Source: Sanguibacter suaedae (GTDB lineage: Bacteria > Actinomycetota > Actinomycetes > Actinomycetales > Cellulomonadaceae). From it: a stretch of DNA of 64,000 nt. The translations under genes and the position numbers were made by a program. Position 1 is the stretch's first letter; each line of letters starts with the position of its first letter. Below the pieces are notes generated by a model. It saw only the letters and a program-made list of their open reading frames with translations. It had not been told where the DNA came from and searched no databases. The stretch spans positions 171,224-235,223 of the forward strand of contig NZ_JAEINH010000005.1 of assembly GCF_016342785.1 (NCBI RefSeq). The letters are read 5' to 3'. Positions 35,033 to 42,953 of the stretch are shown one piece after another.

Positions 35033-38000
35033 GCCTGAGCCGCCTCGAGATCTACGGCCTGACCCTGCTCTTCGAGGATCCGCTCGAAGTGTGTGTAGGC
35101 AGCTCGCATGTCTGCTTCTCGATCAAGAAAGGTGAAAGGCAGCTCGTAGACGTAGGTGTTGCCTGCCGGGTTCGTGGCGGTGCGCTCCTCGAGGGTGAGC
35201 GCGTCGCCCTTCTTCCGCCAGGCAGTGCGGACCGGTGTCGGGACAAGACGACCGTTGGCGTCGTAGAGGTAGTCGTTGCGGTCGTAACCGACGAGGACAG
35301 GGAACTGAGTGCGGTAGATCGAACACAGCTCGTCAGCGGTGACACCCAGCATGAGGGCAACGATCGCGTCGATCTCGACAAGAGCTTGGCGGCGGTCGAT
35401 GGCGCGGCGGAGGGGGGTGTCGGAGGTCCAACGAGAGCCGACATCGCCAAGAGCTTCCGTGAGGCCACTTTTCGCGTGACCGATTATAGCCCATTGATCG
35501 CGGGAGAAGGCGCCATCATAGGCTCCTTCCCATAAGTCCGCATAGGCCTCGCTCACGCAGTTCAAGCGAAGCGACCTCAAACGTAGATTAGCACCGAACA
35601 CGTGATCACCCACATAGGGCAACCGGCTTGCAGAGCCAATTCGGATCGTCGACTTGGGGGCAACCCGAATAGCAAAATCACTGAGCAATGATGACATAAA
35701 ACCAGCAATTCCAGCCAGAGCAGCACCCGTGCCGCCGGGAAGCCCAGCCGAGTAGATTCCATCGACGTGCGCCGCGCCCGGCGGGATCATCGAAGGAATC
35801 AATGTTCGTTCACCAGTGTTGGCCGCCATGCAACGCCAGGCGACGCGGTAGTGGTCGCGGGCGGGGTTGGGTTCTTCTTCGGTGCCCCAGTCGGTGTAGG
35901 CGACGTCGTACTCGTAGTCGTCGCCCGCACGCTTGTAGGACGTGACCGGGATCGCGTCGGGAGCCAGGGTCTCGAAGTCTGTCGCCGACCAGTCGAGGTG
36001 GTGAAGCAACGTGGAGTTTGGATTCTTATATAGAGGGGTAGCAACATACAAGTGTGGACCCTGGAGGATCACGTCATCCCATGAGCCAGGGGCGCCCCAC
36101 CGCGACTCAAAATAGCCCTTGGTGCGGTCGTTCTTCTCGTGCCAGCCGGACGAAAACTTCAGATCGAGAGTTCCGATGCGCGGCGCCTTCGAGAGCTTGC
36201 CCAGCACATCAGATACCGATCTATTGACGGTGTACAGCATGCGAGTGCGCATGACAGGGACATCCGTCGACTCGAGGACGGCGTGCCAGGTCTTCAAGAC
36301 CGCCTCGTCCACGGTGATGACGCGACCAACGTGCGGCCGCTGATCCCACTTTCCTTCATCATCCTTAATTCCAGGCTCTACGCCATCGCCGTTGTGGGAA
36401 AGCGACCTACCGACCATGTCCGGATGATATAGAGATACCGCATGCAAGAAACTTACTGATTCCCGCTCCGGACCGTAAACATTCACTCCGTAAGTCTTCT
36501 GATGCTGTATTTCGAACAGGCTGAGCTCATTAATGAACTGCCAATGGCGCCGAGTGCGCCGGTACACCGCAGACCGCAGCAATCCAGCTTTTTCGTCTGT
36601 GAAGTGTGATTCTAGGTGAATCAACACCTGGACCCCCGTTGGCGCCCCATGACGCCATACCTTCTCCATGAAGCAGCGGTAGAGGTCGGGTTGCAAACCT
36701 GCTAGATGCGGATATTCCAACTCAGATCCCACGAATGCTGCAGTTGCTGTAACCTCGCTCGTCTCGTCGAGAACCAAGTCCTTGATCCCCGGGACGGTCA
36801 GAGTCTCGACGCGCTTTATCGCGCGGACCCGTTCGCTGGGTTTGAGCTCCAGCTGCCACCAGGGGTCGCCCTCAGCAAGCAGGGCGTCCACGTCGGAACG
36901 TGGCCGCACCCACGGCGGGTTCCCGACCTGGAGGTCGAACCCGCCGCGCGCGAAGACGGTTGCGAAGTCGAGCTCCCAGTGGAAGAAGCCCTGCTGGGCG
37001 GCGATACGCTCCGTGACCTGGAGCCACGGGTGGCGGGTCAGCACGCCCTCGACGTCGCGGGCACCGACAAAGCGCCGCTCGAGCTCCTCTGCCTCACCCA
37101 GCTCGTCCCAGCTCAGGCTAGACCCGAAGGTCGAGGACTGGCGGGGCTTCGCCAGCGCGGACTCCGAGTGGGACCCGAGGAGCTCCTGCAGGCCGGCGAT
37201 CCACTGATCAACGGTGGGCGGCGCGACAAGGAGCTCCCCACCATCAGTCGTCACACGGCGCGCGTCCTCAGTCAGTGGCCAGAACCACAGGGCACACCAG
37301 GCATCCATGACTCGGCGCAGTCGCTGATAGGAGCCGTCACGGTCAGCGAGCGCCTCCTCGATCTCCTCCCGGCTGACGACCGGGCCGCTGTCAGACCCTG
37401 CGCCGGTCGTGTCACGGCCCCACACGTCGATCGAGCGGCGGATGGCGTCCTCAGCGATCTGGCGACGACGCAGGGCCAGCTGCCACAGCTCCTCGACGCG
37501 GTAGCCGAGGATGACCAAGGCGTCCAGCTGCTTCTTCGTGGGCTTGGTGAGAACAGACTTGCGCCACATGTTCAGCGCCGCACGGGCGTCCGGCGCCAGG
37601 TCCTTGGCTTCCTTCGCTTCGGTGGCCGACCCCCAACCAGCGGCAGGGAGCAAGAAGTGGTGGATCCGACCGGAAACCTCGGGGCCGACGGTGCCCTTCT
37701 CAGCATCAGCGGCGAGCGACACTACGCTCGCCTCGGTCGCAGCAGTCTTCAACCACGACTTCGCGACGACCTGCGCGAGGGAATAGGTGGCGCGGCGGGC
37801 GCCGATGAGGGAGTTGCCACGGCGCAGGTGCAGACCGAACCATGGCGCCTGCAATCCGGCGACCATCGTGTCGAGCCAGAGCGAGATCTCGGCGAGCTCG
37901 ATCGCGGTCGCGTTGAGGTCCACCCCGTACACGTTGTGCAGTGCGATGTACGCCTTGGTGCGCTGCAGCTCGATCGGGTAGGCGTCGGGGTCGATCTTCT

Positions 38001-39789
38001 CGCCGAGCTCGCGCTGGCGCTTGGTGAGGTACTGCTCGGCGAGCTGTCGCACCGCCTCGATCGCGAACGCCCCAGAGCCCAGCGCGGGCTCACAGACCGT
38101 CATCGACAAGATGTCCTCGGCGGTGTGCTCGTCGGTCACGAGCTCCTCGAGAGCCTGCCCTACGGTGAAACGGGTCAGCACCTCAGGGGTGTAGTAGGAC
38201 GCCGACTGCTGACGGTCACGGCCCGCCAGCCGGTAGACGAACGTCCCCGCTCGGTGGCGGACAGCCCGCTCCTCCCCCGTGGCCTCAACCTTCTCCATGA
38301 CAAAGTCCTTGTCGGAGATGCCCGCGCTGCAAGCAACCGGGACCACCCACGAGCCCTTCTCCGCATCACCGCCCTTGGCCACCTCGAAGAGGTCCTCCGT
38401 CGCGAAGAACCCCGTGTAGCTCATGAGGCCCTCATACACCGCACCGAGCTGGTTGATGCCGAGCTCGGCGTACGAGATGAAGCCGCGGTCCTTGCCCCGT
38501 GACTCCTTGCTCAGCAGCAGCTTGCCCAGAACCTGCTGGAGGGCCAGGTTGCCCAGACCGACCTCGTCGATGAGGGCGATCGCTTCCGGGCGGAAGAGGT
38601 CGGCGCGCAGGCTGTTGAACTCCAGGCCCTCGACAGCGGAGCCACCCGCGGTGCCCTCGCTCACGCCCGCGTCGTCCGCACCCTGGTCACCATGCCCGCG
38701 ATCGACCAGGTCGAACAGCACCCCGAGCGAGTCGAAGAGGTGCGTCCCGACCTCCGCCCGCGGGGTCGCCAGTTTGACCAGAGTCAGCTCACGCAGGCGA
38801 TCGATGCTGTACCCCTGTTCGTATTCACCCGCCCCTACAGGAAGGACCTTGAGCTCAGGAGACGCCTCGGCGTAGAGGAGAAAGAGGATGCGGTAGAGGT
38901 ACCGCAACGACTGGGTCGCGAGCACCTGCCCATACGAGGCATCGAGCGGACCGAGACCCTGCGCCGACCGTCGAGCGAGCACCTCGTTCGCGATGATCTC
39001 GATCGAGCGCCGCACCCCCTCCCGCAGGTCCTTCGAGACGCCGACCGTGTGCTTGACCGAAGCCTCCTGGACACCTGTCCACCAGATCACGCCATCGGCA
39101 TCCGGAGCGAGTGACTCGACACCGACGCACGCGATCGCCCGGTCCAGCTCCCCGCCCCGCCTGGTGTCGTTGCGCTCGGCCACCAGCTGCAGGTCGACCG
39201 CCAGGTAGCGGCCCTCCGGCCACCGCTCCTTGTCCGTGATGAGCAGCCATCGGCCGGCCAGCACCAAGGCGAAGTCAGGTCCGTCGTCGCGCACGAAGAA
39301 GGCCGAGAGCAGACGCGACGCGGACGTGATCGCGGGCGCGTCGTCAACGGCGAAGGGCTCGAGGAGCGTGAGCGCGTCCTTCTCCAGCAGCTCCTCGATC
39401 GCCGCAACCGGCCGCGCCTCCACGATGATGAGCGGCGCACCGTCGCCAACCCCCGGAGTGGAGACCTTGCGGACACCGCACTCCTCCTCGATCACACGCC
39501 CAGGACCGGTGTACCCGAGGACGTCGAGCAGGCGGGCGTAGACGTCATGCACCGCGTCGACACTGACAGCCACGCCACCCTCAGGAGTGAGGAGACCACC
39601 CAGGAGCGTCTCGATCTCCCCGCGCGCCCCCGTGAAGACGGCCCGGGCGGACACCCCGTGCTCGGTAGCATCCCAGGCCTTGCGGCGTTCGAGGACCTTC
39701 GCCTGGAAGGACTCCTTCGTCGCATCGGTCGTGAAGTAGTGCTCGGAGATCCAGTCCTCACCGATCACCAGGGCATCGCTGGCCGCCAT
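35029..39789 (-). CDS. Large DNA adenine-type methyltransferase (DrmMI/PglX-like), 1586 aa
   Basis: This is an Eco57I-class SAM-dependent N6-adenine-type methyltransferase. The SAM motif is CEPALGSGAF (about residue 566), preceded by the family's SYYTPEVLTRF. The catalytic motif IV is NPPW (about 956). The N-terminal ~500 residues are helical with no nuclease signature that I can see. The C-terminal third, expected to hold the target-recognition region, is encoded by lower-GC DNA (about 35450-36740) unlike the rest of the gene. In DISARM-like systems such an enzyme marks self DNA. It overlaps the upstream SNF2 gene by 1 nt (TGATG) and the downstream YprA gene by 4 nt. The recognition site cannot be read from sequence. 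Confidence 0.9.
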   Translation of the reverse strand: MAASDALVIGEDWISEHYFTTDATKESFQAKVLERRKAWDATEHGVSARAVFTGARGEIETLLGGLLTPEGGVAVSVDAVHDVYARLLDVLGYTGPGRVIEEECGVRKVSTPGVGDGAPLIIVEARPVAAIEELLEKDALTLLEPFAVDDAPAITSASRLLSAFFVRDDGPDFALVLAGRWLLITDKERWPEGRYLAVDLQLVAERNDTRRGGELDRAIACVGVESLAPDADGVIWWTGVQEASVKHTVGVSKDLREGVRRSIEIIANEVLARRSAQGLGPLDASYGQVLATQSLRYLYRILFLLYAEASPELKVLPVGAGEYEQGYSIDRLRELTLVKLATPRAEVGTHLFDSLGVLFDLVDRGHGDQGADDAGVSEGTAGGSAVEGLEFNSLRADLFRPEAIALIDEVGLGNLALQQVLGKLLLSKESRGKDRGFISYAELGINQLGAVYEGLMSYTGFFATEDLFEVAKGGDAEKGSWVVPVACSAGISDKDFVMEKVEATGEERAVRHRAGTFVYRLAGRDRQQSASYYTPEVLTRFTVGQALEELVTDEHTAEDILSMTVCEPALGSGAFAIEAVRQLAEQYLTKRQRELGEKIDPDAYPIELQRTKAYIALHNVYGVDLNATAIELAEISLWLDTMVAGLQAPWFGLHLRRGNSLIGARRATYSLAQVVAKSWLKTAATEASVVSLAADAEKGTVGPEVSGRIHHFLLPAAGWGSATEAKEAKDLAPDARAALNMWRKSVLTKPTKKQLDALVILGYRVEELWQLALRRRQIAEDAIRRSIDVWGRDTTGAGSDSGPVVSREEIEEALADRDGSYQRLRRVMDAWCALWFWPLTEDARRVTTDGGELLVAPPTVDQWIAGLQELLGSHSESALAKPRQSSTFGSSLSWDELGEAEELERRFVGARDVEGVLTRHPWLQVTERIAAQQGFFHWELDFATVFARGGFDLQVGNPPWVRPRSDVDALLAEGDPWWQLELKPSERVRAIKRVETLTVPGIKDLVLDETSEVTATAAFVGSELEYPHLAGLQPDLYRCFMEKVWRHGAPTGVQVLIHLESHFTDEKAGLLRSAVYRRTRRHWQFINELSLFEIQHQKTYGVNVYGPERESVSFLHAVSLYHPDMVGRSLSHNGDGVEPGIKDDEGKWDQRPHVGRVITVDEAVLKTWHAVLESTDVPVMRTRMLYTVNRSVSDVLGKLSKAPRIGTLDLKFSSGWHEKNDRTKGYFESRWGAPGSWDDVILQGPHLYVATPLYKNPNSTLLHHLDWSATDFETLAPDAIPVTSYKRAGDDYEYDVAYTDWGTEEEPNPARDHYRVAWRCMAANTGERTLIPSMIPPGAAHVDGIYSAGLPGGTGAALAGIAGFMSSLLSDFAIRVAPKSTIRIGSASRLPYVGDHVFGANLRLRSLRLNCVSEAYADLWEGAYDGAFSRDQWAIIGHAKSGLTEALGDVGSRWTSDTPLRRAIDRRQALVEIDAIVALMLGVTADELCSIYRTQFPVLVGYDRNDYLYDANGRLVPTPVRTAWRKKGDALTLEERTATNPAGNTYVYELPFTFLDREADMRAAYTHFERILEEQGQAVDLEAAQA

Positions 39790-42686
39790 CAGTTCGTTCC
39801 TTCGTTCGACTCGACCGCGTGGTCCAACGGCACCAAGACCACCAGAGGGCGCACCAGGCGCTGCGAGGGAGCCATCTGCTCCACGAGCTCGCGTTCCTTC
39901 TCCACGCTCACGCGACGGACCTTGAGGTCCGAACGTTGGATGAGGGCATCAGCCTCGTCCTCCCACGTGGAGAGACGGTGCGACCACTGATCCACCCGCT
40001 GGGCAGCAGAATCGGAGGCGGCTGCGAACAGCTGCTCCATCTCGACCTGCGCGGCACGGACCGCGGGAGCAACCAGAGCCGTCAAGGCATCCACCCCAGC
40101 CACCGCTCCATGGTTCGAGCGCCGCTCGTGGAGCCCCACCGACGCGAGCATCTCCGCAGACGACGAGAACTGCGTCTGCAACGCGAAGTCGGTGTTCGTC
40201 GGGTTCGGGAACTCCACGGACGCGAAGGACGACGCAACCATCTGCCCACGCCTGTTCGTCAACGTCCCGACCAGAAGAACAGTCGGATGGTCGACCGGTC
40301 CGCGAACCGCGAAGACCGAATCCCGATCCAAGCTCGCCAGCGCGCGGTCAGCGGCCCAGTCGAGGACCGGGTGCAACGCACCGAGGTAATGCGCCTCCGG
40401 CCACGTGGACCCCTCGTCCTGCAGCGCACGCGCAAGCGTCTCCTTGCCCCGCGCCTTCGTCACAGCAAGCATGAAGCGCTCAGTGACCTTCCGCTCCGAC
40501 AGGTAGCTCTGCGGCAAGTCCTCGAGGCGGCGCGCCAAGTCTGGGGGCGGAGTCAGCTCCACCAGGGAGTGCGTCGGATGCTCGGACCACCCCACCCCGC
40601 CCGGCAGAGCGTGCGCCGGGGATGCGTACGACTCGGTGAGGGCATCGCGAAGGAAACTCAGGTCGTCAGGGTAGAGACCCGTCGAGCCAGCCTGGGGCCC
40701 GGTCTGCACGATCCCGGCAGACGGCGTCGCGCTGGCCGAGGCCGACTTGTTCAGGCGGGCGAAGAGCCCTGCGACCGTACCCTGGGAAGCAACCTGATCG
40801 GCATCGTGCACCACCGTCTCAAGAGCCACGTCGCCAGCCAAGACGCTACGGATCGCCTTCTCCTCGGCCTCCACGTCGTACTTCCCCATGAGCGACGCCG
40901 CGTCCCCCAGCGCACTGTGCGCCTCGTGCTCCTTCTCGATGAGCTTGGTGAGGACCCGGACGTCACCGGAGAAGTGACCGCTCGTCGGCTCGAGGAGCAA
41001 GGACGTGATCTGCGGTGAATGGCGCTGGCCGTACCGGTCGATGCGGCCGTTGCGCTGCTCGATGCGGATGAGGCTCCACGGGATGTCGAAGTGGATGAGC
41101 TCGTGGCACTGCAGGTGCAGGTTCACGCCCTCCGACGCGACGTCTCCGGTGACCAGGACGCGGATGTCCGAGGACGCCTGCTTGAAGGACTCGATGATCG
41201 CCATCTGCTCGACGTCCGTCAGGCCACCGTGCAGCACCTGGACCTGATCGGCAGACATCTTGAGGTCCTTGCGCAGCCGGTCCCGCAACCAGTGCAGTGT
41301 GGGAACACGTTCAGCAAAGATCACCGCTCGTTCCGGCGTGCCCTTGGCAACCCCGATCCGGTGCAGCTCGTCGAGCAGCGCGTCGTACTTGGCTGAGGTG
41401 CCGCTCACCGCCGTCGTGCTCAACGTGAGGAGGCGCTCCAGCGCCTCCTTCTCCGGGTTGGTGTGCCCGGATGCGGGCTTGATGCGCTTGAGCCGCTCGG
41501 TGACGGTGGCCGTGAGAGCAGCCGGGGAGGAGAGGAAGGCCTTCGCGAGTGTCCAGGGGAAGAGCGAGTTGCTCGCCCCCGGTGCGCTACCGGACGAGGG
41601 GTGCAACCACGTGTCGCTCAGCTCCGTCGCGATCGCGTCCTCGACCGGGGAGGCCTGGACCAGGCGATTGACAGGTTCCTTGCGTGGCGCCCACGCTCCA
41701 CCCACGACCTTTGCGACCTCGGGGCTGTTGCGGTGACGACGCACCACGAGGCGCTTGACCTCGTCCTCGATGACCTTGCCGTCCGGTGCCACAGCGGTCG
41801 GTTCGAGCAGGCGGATGAGCTCGGCGAAGGACTCAGCTTTGCCGTTGTGCGGGGTCGCAGAGGCCAGGATGAGCGCCTCGGTGTTGGGGGCGAGGATCCG
41901 CGCGAGTCGGTTGTTCTGCGCGGAGGAGTTGGTGATGTTGTGCGACTCGTCGATGACGACCGCATCCCAGCGTTGCTTGCGCAGGTGCTGGATGTACTTC
42001 TCGGACTTCAGCGTGTCGATCGAGATGATGACGCGCTTGTAGAACGCGAAGGCGTTGCGCGTGGCCGGCAGCTTCTGTCGGATGCGCTGGATGCCCTGGC
42101 TGTCCAGCCGGATGAACGGCAGCGCGAACCGCGACCACATCTCGTGCTGCATCTGCTCGAGCACGTGGCGCGGGGTCACGATGAGGATCCGGTCACCTCG
42201 ACCGCGACGCACCAGCTCGGAGAGAATCATGCCGATCTCGAGGGTCTTGCCCAGGCCCACAGCATCCGCCAACAGCACCCGAGGGCGCAGGTTCGACGTG
42301 TCGAGAGCCTTCCGGACCGCGATTCGCTGGTACTCCAGCGGGTCCGCGAGCGCAGCGTCAGCCACGGTAAGGGAGTCGTCGTCCAGCGGGATGGCGGTCT
42401 TGCGGAGGGTGGACTCGAGCCAGAGGCGCGCCCTGCGGTACTCAGACGACGCATCGGCCTTCACCGTGGTCGCCGACGGGTCGAACGGCACGATGGTGTC
42501 GAGGCTGTCGTAGAACATGGCCGTGGTGTCACGCACCAGCTCTGAGAGGCCCTGGACCGTGATGAGCGGGCCGTCAGCCGTCTGGTCCACGCCGGTGACC
42601 AACCAGTCCTCGTCGCGGACCCGGACCACCGATCCCGGTGCGACGTTGAGCGTGGTGACGGTCCCGGCAGCTGCACTCATGCACAT
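39789..42686 (-). CDS. SNF2-type helicase (DrmD-like), 965 aa
   Basis: This is an SF2/SNF2-family DNA-translocating ATPase. Walker A lies in DAVGLGKTLEIG (about residue 145), Walker B is DESH in VVIDESHNIT (about 247), and motif III is SATPHNGK. The second lobe has VTGDVASEGVNLHLQ and the motif VI-like RIEQRNGRIDRYGQ. The N-terminal ~60 residues form a small barrel-like part (VAPGSVVRVRDEDWLVTGVDQ). Class 1 DISARM systems carry an SNF2 helicase called DrmD, which this most resembles in architecture. It is the promoter-proximal gene of the leftward operon. ATG at 42686 or 42680 can be the start. Confidence 0.88.
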   Translation of the reverse strand: MCMSAAAGTVTTLNVAPGSVVRVRDEDWLVTGVDQTADGPLITVQGLSELVRDTTAMFYDSLDTIVPFDPSATTVKADASSEYRRARLWLESTLRKTAIPLDDDSLTVADAALADPLEYQRIAVRKALDTSNLRPRVLLADAVGLGKTLEIGMILSELVRRGRGDRILIVTPRHVLEQMQHEMWSRFALPFIRLDSQGIQRIRQKLPATRNAFAFYKRVIISIDTLKSEKYIQHLRKQRWDAVVIDESHNITNSSAQNNRLARILAPNTEALILASATPHNGKAESFAELIRLLEPTAVAPDGKVIEDEVKRLVVRRHRNSPEVAKVVGGAWAPRKEPVNRLVQASPVEDAIATELSDTWLHPSSGSAPGASNSLFPWTLAKAFLSSPAALTATVTERLKRIKPASGHTNPEKEALERLLTLSTTAVSGTSAKYDALLDELHRIGVAKGTPERAVIFAERVPTLHWLRDRLRKDLKMSADQVQVLHGGLTDVEQMAIIESFKQASSDIRVLVTGDVASEGVNLHLQCHELIHFDIPWSLIRIEQRNGRIDRYGQRHSPQITSLLLEPTSGHFSGDVRVLTKLIEKEHEAHSALGDAASLMGKYDVEAEEKAIRSVLAGDVALETVVHDADQVASQGTVAGLFARLNKSASASATPSAGIVQTGPQAGSTGLYPDDLSFLRDALTESYASPAHALPGGVGWSEHPTHSLVELTPPPDLARRLEDLPQSYLSERKVTERFMLAVTKARGKETLARALQDEGSTWPEAHYLGALHPVLDWAADRALASLDRDSVFAVRGPVDHPTVLLVGTLTNRRGQMVASSFASVEFPNPTNTDFALQTQFSSSAEMLASVGLHERRSNHGAVAGVDALTALVAPAVRAAQVEMEQLFAAASDSAAQRVDQWSHRLSTWEDEADALIQRSDLKVRRVSVEKERELVEQMAPSQRLVRPLVVLVPLDHAVESNEGTN

Positions 42687-42953
42687 GATCCTTGCTCTGG
42701 CGACGCGGACGCGTCATCTCCCCTGATCCACGCCCCTCGATGGTCGCCGATAACAGGCTGACCACAGGGAACGTTCACAACGCACTCTATCCACAAGGAG
42801 AGGCCGTACGGTTCAGGCGCCATGAGGAGAACCGCGTCTCACCCGGTACAGCTGCTGGCTGCTCCAGGGGTGATTCACCCCAGCTCCATCTGAGCAGCTC
42901 TACACGGCGTCGGTGGATCCCACTAGCCTTCCGCATATCCCCCAGGAGGCAGA
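42687..42953. promoter_or_regulatory. Divergent control region of the accessory island, with nested inverted repeats
   Basis: This 267-bp gap separates the leftward DISARM-like operon from the rightward HelD-like/DUF4011 pair and must contain both promoters. A perfect dyad GGGGTG-ATT-CACCCC (42867-42881) lies inside a wider inverted pair GCTGCTC (42858-42864) and GAGCAGC (42892-42898). This could be an operator or a leader hairpin. A ccaggagg ribosome-binding site precedes the 42954 start. I cannot place -35/-10 boxes with confidence. Confidence 0.5.

Noticed and set aside
26340-42686. BREX or classical type I/II restriction-modification system
   Set aside because: There is no PglZ, BrxC or BrxL-like gene, no HsdR/HsdS pair and no small cognate endonuclease. 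The SNF2 plus YprA helicases and large methyltransferase fit DISARM-related systems better.
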